DNA from: Stercorarius parasiticus
Taxonomy: Eukaryota; Chordata; Aves; Charadriiformes; Stercorariidae
Direction: 5' to 3'
DNA: 64,000 nucleotides
NCBI GenBank assembly: GCA_013396915.1
Contig: VWZL01000108.1
Span: 171,036 to 235,035, forward strand
Below the pieces are notes generated by a model, which saw only the letters and a list, made by a program, of their open reading frames with translations, did no database searches and was not told the origin of the DNA. The first letter of the stretch is position 1. Each line of letters opens with the position of its first letter. Made by a program: the position numbers and the translations under genes. Below, one piece after another: positions 23,507-36,050 of the stretch.

Positions 23507-26040
23507 CTGCAAAAGACAAGTCAGGGATGTCATATAGCATTTGGCTGCATGACTAGAGTATGACTACCAGGGGAAGATTCTAGGCCCATGTATGTAAAAG
23601 AAGCCAACTGAAAGCTCAATTTGCACAAATATGCCAAACTTCAAGGTAATATTTGCTTGTGCAAGCCCTTGCACTAGGAAAATTCTGAATGCAGAGTCAC
23701 TGCTGGAGTGTCAGCACCAGGGAGTAGCTGCCTCTAAATTATACTGGGAATGAATATTCATGGAGTTTATTTTCTCTTCACCTTGCTCAATTAAGTGGTT
23801 CACATAAGTAGAGTGCATTGAAAATGCTGATATACTGGAAACCCTGATATATTGCAAGTTAAAATCTATTGTTAGTACTAGAGGGAAAATGTCATTAGGA
23901 AGTTGAAATTAGACAAATTCCACCCTGAATGACATCCCTGTGCTACTCCATTTAAAAGCATTATACAGAATGTAGATCAGGGTGGAATATTCCCAGCGGT
24001 CTTTATATTGATATGCAAATCCTGTACTCTGCTGGTTAGCGATGATCAGGAAAGTAAGATTAAGAAAAACAGAAAAGATTTTTGTTAAGTGGGACAAAAT
24101 AATGCATTTATGCTAATGTTCTTTTGTCCTTGATATTCACTACAGATGTTTATAGCAGCAAATTCCATCACTGAATTACAGCGATATGGAAAGGCTAGGA
24201 TCTGGATAGCATTCGAAACGAGAAAAACTTTTCCCTTTGCAGTCTGGCTTATTATTCTCCTCTCCACTGCTCTGGAGCATAGTGCCAGATGGTATGGGGC
24301 AGTTAGCAAGGGGAACAGTGAAACTTTACAGGAATTTTCCTTCCTGTGCATGAATATTTCTCTTCAGCAGACTTTGAAATTCAAGAGTTCTCAAGAGCTT
24401 ACAGCAAATCGCACCTGAAACTGAGGAATTTCACACTACTTGCTTACAAAGGCCTACACACAACCTCTCTGCACTCCATTCACTATGAGTGTGTGTAAAA
24501 ATGGATCAGAGCAGCCTGTATCTCCCTCCATCCTTTTACAACATGCACACGCAGTATCACTGGGGCAGCTCGTGCTGCCTCAGCTCCTGAGGCTGCAGGT
24601 AGCTCCTTCAGTTCATCTTTTGCCATCATGAGAAAGAGGTGGTCAAAAAAGTATCATGCTTAGTCCCCAGTGCACAGGGCATTGCATACCCATCATGGCA
24701 GTTCTCCAGACTCATTAACCACTGTCAATTCCTAAAGCACAGAACCCTGACTCTACCGCCACACATCCTCATCTCCTCACTTGGCAGTTATGTGTTCAAT
24801 CCTCCCCATCAAAAAGAAGAATCACTCATGACCTCTGAGCTTCTATAAGCATGAAAAGGGATACAGAGGGCTAAGCAGGGCCCCTCATTGAGAGGAAAAA
24901 AATAATGCCTGAGAAACTAAAAAGAAAAGAAAAAACCCAGCAGATGAACAAAAAGACTCCTTTACATCTCCCAGGAGAAAAGAAAATCATGTTATCTCAA
25001 AAATAGGGGCAATTCTCCATGGCTTGCTGCAACGCCACATCCCAGGATAGGTAACCAGGAATGACCTGTAGCATTTTAGAAAAGATATTACCAAGTAAAC
25101 TATTATTTCTGTTCATGGATGGGACAAGAAAGGTTGTGATGAAAACATGGAACAGGGTGACTGGGATGGCTGCATTGGGCACAGAGGTACTTGCCCTTGT
25201 AAGTGGAGGAGAATGGAAAAAGGTGTTAGAACATTAGAAGGAATGATGGAGAGAAGTTAGAATATGACCTGAGAGGGAGGAGAAGCTGGGGCAGAGTGGC
25301 TCTGGAGAGATGGGAAGCCACAGGTGAAGGAAAACTGGTCTGGAGCAGGAAGAAACAGCAAGGCTAGGACAGAGGAGCTGACTGCTGAGGACTGAGTGGG
25401 CAGCCTGCGAGCACAGACCTAAGGAGGTGCCAGGTACATCGTGTGAAGAGCACTCTCCTGGATGCTGTCCCAAATAAAGCATTTCATGGGAGTGCCCAAA
25501 CTCCATCTCCATGATACATAGGGCCAGATATTGGGGTTAATCGATTAGCAGCACAACGTGGTACCAGGATTCATTTGTTTCATTCTTTCTGGCCTATCTC
25601 TGAAGCTGGAATGTCCCAACTCACACACAGCCTGAGCTGTGCCCTTTACTTCTTTATTTCATTCTCACTTGTGCTTCTCTTAAACCATCTCACGCCCTCC
25701 TCCTAATTCCCTTTCCCCTCTTTTTTGGACCTCATTTTTACATCAGTCTCCCTGGCGCTGCCAACCGACCATTCCAAATCCCCCTCTGCCCCGGGACAAA
25801 AGCTGCACAGATGTGGGAAGGGCTGGCACTGGGAAAGCTAACGGCACTGTCATCCTGACCCAGCGGGGAGGCGGCTGTTTTACTCTGGGACAAGAGGCAG
25901 AGAAAGAAAAGGGGACCAAGGCACAGAGAAAGAGAGGACAAAATAACCCAATAGAAATCCGGAAGGGAAATGCATGAGTGAGATTTCTATCAAGGAAAAC
26001 AGCAGGGGGGGAAATAAAAACAAAAGATAGAAATGTGTGG

Positions 26041-26090
26041 AGAGGTGGAGAGAGGAAAAAAAAAGAGAGAGAGAAAGAGAGAGAGAGAGA
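26041..26090 (+). repeat. (GA)n purine tract
   Basis: An interrupted GA repeat (gagaggaaaaaaaaagagag followed by agaaagagagagagagagac). It generates the artificial serine/leucine-rich ORFs on the minus strand. Confidence 0.9.
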
Positions 26091-29000
26091 CTCAAGGGCT
26101 AAAGAATGGCAGGATGGGGGGGGGTGGTGAGAAGTTCGCATGAAAGGAGCTGAAAAGCATGACACACGGAGGGGAAGCCCAGCTGAGATCACTCTCCTTC
26201 CTTAACATCTCCAATAGACTGTCTGTGTAGAATTATTAACTTTTTTCCTTCTCTCTTTCTGCCCCCTTTCCCTCCACCAAAGCCCCTCTCCATTTTCTCA
26301 TGAGGCAAAGCAGCCTGAGCTGGGGATGGGAGGAGGGAAGGGAAGGAGAAGCTCAAAAGCAGCTGCCCTTTAGCTGAGCTCACTACAACATAAAAGAGAG
26401 ACTAAATGACCATATTACAAAGTCATTTCCAAAATATACAGCACCATGCCGTCCGAAAGACCTCCGGACCACAGCACACCCTGCCCTCTCCAATGGATGT
26501 GGCTACAGCTACCCACAGGAGACTCACAGCTATTAACCCCTACCAGTCCCCTGTCCTGTCAGATCTTCATAGAACTCAGGAAGAAGAGTATTTGCATTAA
26601 GCAGTAATGTCAGACATTATCAGCATTTCTGGGTGTTGACCTGTCAAAACTCTCTGTTTAATAACTTGATTGAGGTAGTTATCTGGTGGACAAAACTGGA
26701 TTTGGTTCCTTGCCTTCAAAGAGGGAATATTTTTAAAATAATAGTAATCTGCAAAGTCAGAACTATTAAAAGACTTCTCTCAACTCCACACTCCTCATTT
26801 TTACCCGATGTGAAGCTTAACGCTCTGGTTTTTACTGCTAGTGTCTTTTAGCTCAGAATTTCCACTGTATCATAGAAGGTAGTTGCGCTATAGGAGCATG
26901 CCTTCCATCGTAACTGTGTCTCAGCCACGTTGACCTAAAATTTGGTAAACTTACACATTAAAATAGACTTCCTTGTGCCTTCTAGGAAAGCTAAGCTGTT
27001 TTCTGCTTAGGCCCCTCACAAACGTCCACTGCCCTAAAACATTCTGCAAATCTAGACATACTAGCAAATGTCAGGCAAACTCACTCTCCTCCAGTGTTGC
27101 TTTCTGATGACTATTCAAACTTTGTCCCTGATGTACATCTCTGTCACGGCAAAATTTGCTTTCCAAAAGTCTTCTTTGGAACTCCTGAATCTTGTCAGGA
27201 TTCAAATCCAAACTCACTGATGGCTCTTCACTGTTGACTTCGCAGTACTAAGAGTAACAAAAGCATTCTCCTTCTTACCAGAGGACGCTACCTAATGGAG
27301 CAAGAACATCGAGGTTTGAGGTCACTGAAATGTTCAGGATGGGATGCTTCACTGACTGACCGTTCCACCAGAAGTTCCCACCACATACTCCTAAGGCAAC
27401 TGTAAACTTATTTCCTCTCTTCTGTTTAAAGTTAAAATATCCTGGGATTAACTTCAGAATTCTTTTTGTCTTTCGAGCCTCTAGAGAAGAGAAGACAAGG
27501 AGAATGCAAACCTTGAAATGTCTTGTATAATGGTTATACATTATATATAAATAGTTCAGAACTGCCAGATAAAGACTCCAAGCCAAATACAGATGATGAT
27601 TTAGGAGGTCCTTTTTCTAATGGAGCTTCTTAAACCCTCACTAATTCTGTTTTTGTTAAGCAAGTAAACAGTTAACTCTTCTCTAATGTGTATGCATTAG
27701 GATGTGAGGCAGTTGCTGACTCCAGCACTAAACAGATACCTACTGAGTTTGGCCCTCAGTTTCAAACTAAGCATTCCTTAGCCCAGCTACAGACAGATCT
27801 TAAAAGGTGACCCTCCTACTACAAGCAAAAGACCCCTGATTGAGGAAGGCAGTCTTGAACAACAGACAGGTCTGTGTATCTGCCCTTCCTGCACAGGGGA
27901 TAGAGAGAAGCTCTTTTGCAGCCAACACAAGTGTTCCTGCAGCAGTAAGCAGCTGTCGTCCTGACACCTACTACATTAGTGCTTCAGCTGCTATTCCAGG
28001 CTTGTGCTAGTCCACTGCTAAGTATCTGGCAATACTGCACAGCAGTCTCGTTGTGTGACTCATCTCTGCTTTTTCTAATTTAAGAAGGGTTATTTTCCTC
28101 CCTTTAACATCTGAAATCATTTTGATCAAGATCTCAGAATAACCTCTCGTATTAATGTACCCTGCATGTTTGCAGAAAGCATAAAGCCATCTCCATAAAG
28201 GACAGCCTCAGCATCACTACACCATTTTCCCTCCTTCATGATCCCAGTGCTATGGGCCACACTCTTTTATCACATCCGATTCTACCCCACAGGCAGCTAA
28301 AATGCCTGGTACAGTGCTTTTTGTCTTGTCTTCTTTTGTTGTTTTTTAGAGATATTCAGAAGATTTTCCCTATGTGATTAATAATGGGGTTTCTGTGCTG
28401 TGTGCTGGAGGGTATTTTACAGTGGAACTCCTATTAATATTAACTATCTCCAGCCACATATGGGAAGCAGACAAAGTACAGAGGAAGTGTGGCTGGGCAG
28501 AAGTAATTGCCAGAACAGGAGTAAGACTCATTTTTATCAAGGGTGGATATCAGCAGAAATGAGAAGCTAGATACAGGGAAAGCCTCAGATATTAGTAGCG
28601 TTGGATTGGGTCTTATACACTAATTAATCTTGAGAAGATGCCAGAGAACGCAACAGAAAGACAAGGACATTATGATGATGATGATTCAGCAAGAGAGCTC
28701 ATTTGTGACTGAGAAATGCCCAGGGTAGAAATGAGTTTCATTAATTGCTTGGTGGGAGAAGAGAGGAGGCCCCTATTAGAGCATTGTCCCATGCACTCTC
28801 TGATCCCCGGAGAATGTTAAACAAACAATGCATTTGGAGAAGCCCAGAGGACATATGTCTGGAGAGCTGCAAAAGCTTCCTGCCATCCTTGGGGATAAAG
28901 GGGGGAGAGAGGATCTGAGCTGACATTTGCTCAACCTTCTGGTTTGTCTTTGTCTAACAGACTGTAATCCCTCACGTTTCTCTATTCACTTCAAAAATTC

Positions 29001-30149
29001 CCATGGATTCCCTGCTCACATCCTTACCAGCTTAAATGATCTTGTTTTAAACCTTCACCAAAGCAACAGTAACCAGGTCAGACTGAGTAAGTTAAGGTAT
29101 ATGTGACTAAGAAAAATCTTGGAGAGGCAGCCATGACAGAGAATTGGCACAGGTCATTTCCCTGTGAGAGGAGAGGCAGTAAGAAAATTAAATTATGTCT
29201 GTCTACAGAATTCAGAGGTACGTATTATAAGCAATACAACTGATGAGATAATCCAGAGAAGTTGAACAGGAGGTAGAGTTAGCACTGGTAAGACTTGTTA
29301 CAACTGGGGAGAAAACTAGCCAATATTTGGATATAAGGCCAACTACACTTAGCTACCCATGAGTAGGTATCTATACATAAAAGAGTAAAGTAGCAGTTCA
29401 GAACCCTCCATCAGGTAGCTGGGGCACAGTTCAGTTGCCCACACACAAATATTTTGTGCCATTCAATATGCCTACAGGCAGGTTTGGGATGCCTTTGGAA
29501 TGACAGGGATGCTTGGTTGTGGTCCAGCTGCCAATCCAGTACGGGTCTCTTACAGGCCTTGTATGTTATCTTGTAGACCCATGCAGATGTCCTGGATATC
29601 CAAAGGCAAATGGCATTAGACAGTTATGTTTAGCTAAATGAATGAAGCACACAGGTAACTGTCAGCTGAATCGCTTTCTGGGCTCCAATGACTATTTTGA
29701 TAGAGTCTCCCTTGAACTTGTCATGCCAGAAGCCTGCTGCTACCAAAGATGCCCTCCTTCCTTCCATCTGCCACTAAAAGAGGACAGGTGTCCTCTGGTA
29801 CCTCTGTCATACGTGAGCAAATGAACCGAGTCATAGATCTCTGTTGACAGTACAGGCACTTAGGCCCACAGATCACATGCCACCTATATGTAAGCACCTA
29901 AACTTAGGAGTCAAGCTTGAGCTAAATCGCACGCCAATTAACAAAAATGTTAACAGATAGATTATTGCTTCTGCCTTTCCTATGAGTTGTGCTTTTTTCT
30001 TCTCCCTCTACAATTTCTGCAGTAACTTTTAGCGTTAGCTAATAGTTAGTCCAATTGCCAGAGGCGGTCTCGCAGTCTCTGTGTTTAGTGCTAACACTGC
30101 TGCTGAAATAATATAGCTAATTTTGACATCCAGAAGTCAAAATAGCCAT

Positions 30150-30690
30150 TAATATTTTAAAGAGGGATCAGAGAAGAGTTACAAGAATGTTTAAAGGACT
30201 AGAAAATGTTTCCTACAGTGCAGGAGGCTGATCATTGAGACTTCAGCTCTGCGTGCAGAGCAGTGACAATATTACTGTACCACTCTCCAGCAACCAGTGA
30301 ACAAAATTATGGTAGTTCAACAGGCAGAAACTCCTGAATGTGACTGCCTCAAATGTATGTACACACACAGATTGCTGCATAGCCTGTGTAAGCGTGCCTA
30401 TAATCCTGTTACTGACAGAGATAAACAGAGTTGAAAGGAAAAAAGGCAAATGGCATGATTACAGCCTATAAATATAAATATAAAATGAAGATCATAAATT
30501 TTCGTTATTGTGTGGTCTTCAATCTAATGGAGACATAATATTGTCAGGAAGGGAAGCTAGGTAAATACAGTCTAGAAATAAATGCACAGATTCCTAAACA
30601 GTGTGTTATTAAATACTGAAACACCACCAATGGTTGGATGGGCTCTCCATCGCTGTAAATGTTTTAATGGAGATTAGGTGCTTTCCACAA
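30150..30690 (+). mobile_element. Ancient CR1-type LINE remnant, interrupted
   Basis: The left block (gagggatcagagaagagtta, caagaatgtttaaaggacta) corresponds to the CR1 stretch CAGAGAAGAGCTACAAGAATGATTAAAGG. The block near 30456-30474 (atgattacagcctataaata) and the right block near 30570-30670 (cagtctagaaataaatgcac, tggatgggctctccatcgct) correspond to later parts of the same ORF end in old reptile-type CR1. About 170 bp near 30247-30420 does not align, so the copy is interrupted or heavily diverged. It is much older than the CR1 at 6066. Confidence 0.6.
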
Positions 30691-31037
30691 CATATGCTCT
30701 AATTGAAAAACAAATTAGTTCAGAGGATTCCTATGCCAGAGGTTCTAGCTAGCGCATCACACTGCTGCTTCACAGCCCCCCAACTGATGCAACTGCAAAA
30801 ACACCCATCCTCCTCAAAAGCCATCTTTATTTTTGTTTCCATGCTTTCCCTTTATCTGGAGCCATCACTGTCATTGCTATCATATCCCTAGCCTCCTGCT
30901 CAGCCATGCTGCAGGTGGACATTTTGCTGGGGTGACCACTAATGAGTGAGGGCTCTTCCAGCCGCGTGGTATGGTTTTACCTGACCGGCGCTTGGCTGAA
31001 AGTACAGCGCTCTGTGGATTTGCCCACTGTGACTCAC

Positions 31038-31158
31038 CGTGCTCCAGAATGTATTTCACAATCTCGCCATGCCCAGTCTTGGCAGCATGGTGCAACAAGG
31101 AGCAGTGATCGGGTCCTTGGATTAACAAATTGGCTCCTTTTTTACAGCATTCTATGAA
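31038..31158 (-). CDS. DGKI: DGKI exon, 121 nt (ankyrin repeats 1-2)
   Basis: On the minus strand a T-rich acceptor tract ending tctccag precedes TTC ATA GAA, and the exon ends in CAC G before the donor gtgagt. It encodes forty complete codons, FIECCKKGANLLIQGPDHCS followed by LLHHAAKTGHGEIVKYILEH, plus the first base of a glycine codon. The TPLH-like ankyrin signature is present as SLLHHAAKTGHGEIVKYIL. The start phase (0) and end phase (1) match both neighbouring exons. Compared with human DGKI recalled from memory, the first ten residues differ noticeably (FIECCKKGAN against LIESYKNGGS) while the ankyrin core is nearly identical. An open frame runs on into the intron on both sides (30880-31224), but the splice sites set the true limits. 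Confidence 0.95.
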
Positions 31159-32735
31159 CTGGAGAAAAAAAAAAACACACCAAAGGATAAGATGGGAGGA
31201 GCAGAGAAAGAAATATATAGGCAAATTATTTTCATAGAAGGACAGTAAAAAAATGAAATAAAATGAAATAAAATATTACTTTAAAACCAGCTTTTAGGCC
31301 CCAATGACAAATGATCTGAAACTAGAAGTATTGACAATTATATGGGTTAAGAAGAGCAGTTTGTATTTCCTAAACAATGAGACATTGCTAATATACTGGT
31401 GATGAATTACTGCTTGCTAGCAATGCTTGCAAAACCACTTCTGGTGAAGCTATTGGGATATTTAAAAATTTTCCTGGTTTGTCGTACCTCAAACCAGGAC
31501 AAAAGTGTATGTATTTGACAGAAAATTCTGGTTTCTCTACTGAAAATTACTATTTTTCCATAGTGCAGAAGGCAAACGCTTTCTGACTAAACCAGAAAAC
31601 ACACACTCAAAAATCCACAGGGCAGTGGTGTTCAGCTGCCCCAGGTCTCCCTTTTCAGCCTCTGCCACCTGCCCGGGTCTGGTGGAGGGCAAAGAAAGCA
31701 CTACGTGGGCTAAGAACAGAGAGGAAACAGCAACCAGCCGGGTCTCAGAACTGCTGCAAATTCTGGGGAGGTTTGCAGTGCAAATCACTGCAGAAAAGAG
31801 GGAGAGGATTGCGGCAGCAGGGCATCATTTATGACGCAGTAGACCTGAAGAAGGGCAAGAAGATTCCCTGTCAAAGCAAAGTCAGGCAAAAAGTTTTCAG
31901 GAAGCGGAAAGAGGACAATATTTTTATGACTGCTGGTTGAAGGACTGCTCCCTAGATGCTGCAGCCACAAGAACAGGGGCAGAGGTATAGAAGGGGCACC
32001 TGCAGGCAGAGTTGGCCTAACAGTACTGTCATTTTTACAAATGGCTCCAAGCTGGCTTCTTGCAGATAAAATTGCTATCATCAATCACAGTCCTCATCCA
32101 AATTCGAGGGCATGTTTTCAAATCCTGACTTGGCTACTGAAAAGTGCAGCCTGAATAACTGTCAGTTATGGTACTTTAGAATTTGGGCACAAAACATTTT
32201 TTGCATGGTTGCCTTTTCTTCCTGATAACTAACAATACCAAGACACTGTATGTTTTGAGACATCCATCAGATGATAAAACAACAAGCTGAGGTTTGTTCT
32301 ACCTGGTCTGGTGGTTGCCTGGGCAGAATTTAAGAAGCCTCTAGCAACTCTAGGGGCTTGGCCACCAACCACACTGCTGTAAAATATCCTTTACTGTGTA
32401 AGGCTGTGTCAGAACCACCCTGCTGTTCAGTGTTGCATTTGCCAGTATAGTAGTTTCCCTGTTAGTAACTGACACGTTGCTCTGTGCAGTGTGCTATGAA
32501 TCCTGGGCTGAAAGTTGCTGTCTAACACCAGATCCTATTCACTCGAATTTCACACCTCACCTGACTGATGTGTTCCCCTAATATTCAGGGTTTCCTGGAA
32601 AGGCTGTAAAATGGCATGTGCCAGCAGTCCCTACAGCAGTCTATTTATGTTTTGAGCAGAGGTGTGATAAAATTTACAGTATATCAGACCTGCAAAAAGC
32701 TGCGAAAGAGTGGACACTCAGTGTTCTGTACTTAC
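31159..32735 (-). other. DGKI: DGKI intron
   Basis: A 1.6-kb intron with donor gtaagt and a T-rich acceptor ending tctccag. It includes a short AAATGAAATA-type simple repeat near 31246-31274. Confidence 0.9.
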
Positions 32736-32773
32736 CTTCAGCAGATCACCAGCTATGACTGCCTGTAAAAGTG
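32736..32773 (-). CDS. DGKI: DGKI exon, 38 nt (first ankyrin helix)
   Basis: The minus strand shows the acceptor cttttgcag, 38 coding bases, then the consensus donor gtaagt. The first two bases (CA) complete an alanine codon with the preceding 26-nt exon. The remaining twelve codons read LLQAVIAGDLLK and the exon ends on a codon boundary. The segment is the first helix of ankyrin repeat 1 in the DGKI C-terminal domain (human has ILQAVIAGDLMK from memory). The length is not a multiple of three, so skipping is frame-disrupting. It lies only 1.6 kb from the next exon but 15.3 kb from the upstream one. Confidence 0.92.
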
Positions 32774-34854
32774 CTGCAAAAGACAAATAGAAAGCTAATG
32801 TTAGGCAGAAAGCATTATGCATATAGCCTCGCAGCTGAGAACACAGCTCACAGTATGTGCAAGTTAAGACAGATGCCTCAGTCCACTTGCGTTCTCATAT
32901 ACCACCAAAACTGATGCGAACTCTGCACTGACATGTTGGAAAGGCAGAAAACCGCCCATGTCGCGTGAAAGCTGTATGGACATCAAGACAGCACTTCCAA
33001 TACTGCCCTGGAACTGCATGCTTCTATCTGAATTTTTCCCTTCAGACACTTCAGGGACCTTTCAACAGTCCACAGGGTGGGCCCAAGTCTCTGGCAGCTG
33101 AGCCACCACTAAAGACATCAATGTCATAAACACACAGAACCTGAAGGTACCCTCAGACCTCTCAGATTTTTTCATACTGATGGTGGAGTGGTTAGTCAGC
33201 CTCAAATACAGAGTCCCAAGTTGCAGATGATTAGGTGGCAGAAGAGAAATTTCTTAATAATTATTTGTATCGCAAAAATATTTTGACATGCCTGGGGCAG
33301 CAAGTCCTCCAGGTTTGGCAGGGTCAAGCACTGAAGAGGAACAAGTCCCCTACTTTTTAGCCTTTGTAATTTAAACAGACACAGAAGAAAAGAGAGACAA
33401 AGTGAGGCAAAATGAACAAAGGCTCACAGCAACGCAGGGCACAGAGCCGGGGGTTGCTCACTACCCACTACTGTCTGCCCCATGCCTGTTAAAAAGAAGG
33501 AGGAAGGCAAAAGCCTGGGACTCTGCATTCAGATAAAAACACCATGATGGCAAGAAACCACAAACATGAGAAGTTGTTACAAATCTACTGCTATGCAGCT
33601 ACTTCCTTCTTTTTTCCTCCCTCTCCCTATCATGATATATACAGTAAAAAACAATTATGAATAATCTTTCTGGGAAAGGACTTACTTGGTTTGCATCCTA
33701 GAAAGCATTAAACATCTGCCTCAGTTCATACTTTTTCAAGAGTGCCTAAGCCAATTTCTATCTTCATGTCTAGGCAGCGCAATCAAGTTAAGCATTTGCT
33801 CAAGTGCCATCCTTGATAAAGATGCCAAAAGCTCACGTAGGGAGGAACAAGGGGGAAAAGAAAACCATAGTATAGCCTTGCCTCTGAAAAATAACACACA
33901 GGAAACTGCACAGTGTGAATTCCATGAGGAGCTTGTTACAGCTTCATAAATGACAACACATCCAAGCCAAGCACTACAGAAGAGGAAGGGCGTGCAGAGA
34001 CGACTCAACAAATGTTTCTTTCTTTGAAAACACCTGGGGTCATGTGTGCCTTTCTGGTCTCAGCAATGCCTCATGCCCTGGCCACGCAGCAGCAAGAAAA
34101 GCAAAAACCCCTGTCCAGCTAAGTCCTGACTTTGGTAAGCAGTAGCAGCAATTCTTGTAGCATTGGATTTAGGGCAGTTTTTACGGGGACCACGAGTTGA
34201 ACTAAGTTCTGAAAATCTCCCTGGCACCTGTGGGAGTGAGGACACACAGATTTGAGGAACGGAAAAAGACAAACACCAACAGGTAAGAGCTAGAACTGGA
34301 AAAACACATGTACATCTTTTCTTAAGATTTCATTTTCAGTGGTTTACGTCCTTCTTATTTTTTCCTATAGTTCTAATGCCATCTCAGCCCAAATTAATAA
34401 CAGAGCAGAATTTAACCCTTGTGTCATTCGTTTTATCTTCTTCCTCCTTTTTCACCAATCTGGTCTCACCGCCACATTTATTCTGTGGGCTACTCCAGTC
34501 TGGACTTGTATAAATATTTTTGCTCTCCTCACACACACGAAAATCAAATGAACTCGTGACGCCAGCTTTTCGTTGCCTTCTACATGCAACATTCTAAGAT
34601 ATGGCTTCTCTGAAGGTACTTCCTAAGAGGCAGAGATACGTATTCTTATGCAAACCATGTTGAAGATTATAGTTCAGAAAACCCAGGAGAGAGATCTAGA
34701 AAACTATGAAGTGAAAAGAAAAGCCTGGCAAGCTGTGAGAAATCTTCTATGTTGAGTATCCATAACCAGAGGTTGGTCTGATGATAAGGCTACTAGGATA
34801 AAGCAGCTCTAAAACACATTCAATGTAATTAGACCAATCTTTTCCTCTTTCCTA

Positions 34855-34905
34855 AGCCTCCAATCCAGCAAAGCATTTAAGGCAGGTGCTTAGCTTTGCG
34901 CTAAT
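34855..34905 (+). repeat. Fragment resembling an old amniote palindromic repeat
   Basis: The stretch ctccaatccagcaaagcatt followed by taaggcaggtgcttagcttt resembles, from memory, the termini of palindromic non-autonomous DNA-transposon-like repeats common in reptiles (AATCCTGCAAAG...GCACGTGCTTAACTTT). Short and degenerate, so low confidence. Confidence 0.3.
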
Positions 34906-35796
34906 CACATTCTCTCCACCAAGGCTACCTGCACACTTAATTTTAAGTGCTTTGCTAGAGTAGAACCTATTGCATAAATGAATACATTACAGATCAACAA
35001 AACCAGCTGGCATAACAAGCAGATTAGACTACAGTAAAATAATTCAGTGCTGTAAGCCAGGATGCTGGAAGACTTAGAAGCTATTGAACTAGAAATGGAC
35101 AAAGGTTCTTTAGAATAGGGAACACATTTACATACATATATGAATATTGCTTAGCACACTAACCCCATAAACCCAAATGGGACTGCTGGGCATATTGAGG
35201 AGGAGGGTGAAGATGGCAAAAATCACCTGGTTGTTAAAGAGGTGGTAAAACAAGCAAGCAGATGGCATTGACAGGAGAGAGAGCAGACTGAGAAATTGGA
35301 CAAAAATGCTGTTAACATGCAATGCCAGGCTAACTTAAAATTAAAAACATTAAAGTGAGAATAGTTTTATTTCTTCTGAGCAACACTGCACCACTGGTGT
35401 AATATATAACATGAATTATGCAATTGTTTTATCATATCGTAAAATACCTTCAGGTCTTAAAGATGCCTCAAAAATTACTGGATTTAATAAATATTTAAAT
35501 CAAGTCACTATTTTCTCAACTCCTTCTAAGACAACCATTTGTCATGACTAATAAAAATGTTTTATTACTTTTTTCAATTATTTAGCAAGCAGATTTATTG
35601 CTGATGAAAGGTGACAGCTTGACAAGACTGGAGACTGAAGTGCTCTGTCCGTATAACGAGGAAGCACTCAGTCTGCCACGGTGGTAAACTCCCCAGGCCG
35701 CCTTCTCAGCAAAGCTCAACCCTCTCTACCGGTACACCCACGCGGACAGCCCCTGCTCCATCCCTGCGCCATCACTGACCTCTCTGCTGAAACTGC

Positions 35797-35831
35797 CAGC
35801 AAATGTGTCAGTCACTGCCCAGGGTGATGGA
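35797..35831. repeat. 35-bp direct repeat, left copy
   Basis: Starts cagcaaatgtgtcagt and ends agggtgatgga. It is identical over 35 bp to 36016-36050. The two copies flank a 184-bp segment that ends in poly(A), as a target-site duplication would. Confidence 0.95.
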
Positions 35832-36015
35832 TGTTGACAGAAACAATTACCTGCTAGGATATGGACAGCCAGAAATGTAGATTATGTATGTAACAATTGC
35901 TAGTGACTAGCAAATTTTAGTTTCCACTGGGTAAATTTTGGGACCAGGTTCTAATCACCCCCGTGGGCCAACTTACAAAAGAAACCTCATTAAAAAAAAA
36001 AAAAAAAAAAAAAAN
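35832..36015 (+). mobile_element. Poly(A)-tailed insertion, possible retrocopy or SINE
   Basis: A 161-base body starting tgttgacagaaacaat and ending acctcatt, then 23 A residues and one N. It is flanked on both sides by an exact 35-bp direct repeat. This layout, body then 3' poly(A) then duplicated target, is that of a retroposed RNA. The body shows a tRNA-like B-box candidate (ggttctaatc, 35947-35956) and a weaker A-box-like gctagtgac about 45 bases upstream, so a pol III transcript is conceivable. I do not recognise the source. The alternative is an assembly join, given the N beside the homopolymer and the repeated flank. Confidence 0.5.
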
Positions 36016-36050
36016 CAGCAAATGTGTCAGTCACTGCCCAGGGTGATGGA
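36016..36050. repeat. 35-bp direct repeat, right copy
   Basis: Exact copy of 35797-35831, placed directly after the poly(A) run and the ambiguous base at 36015. Confidence 0.95.

Larger units (their letters stand above)
23507..31037 (-). other. DGKI: DGKI intron (7.5 kb)
   Basis: Donor gtgagt, acceptor cttttgcag. It contains a (GA)n tract near 26041-26090 and an ancient CR1 remnant at 30150-30690. ORFs here, including the 149-codon minus ORF at 26192-25743 over the purine tract, are low-complexity or chance. Confidence 0.9.

Noticed and set aside
25743..26192. A 149-codon minus-strand ORF rich in Ser, Leu and Phe.
   Set aside because: It is a translation of the (GA)n purine tract and flanking purine-rich intron DNA; such tracts lack stops by composition.
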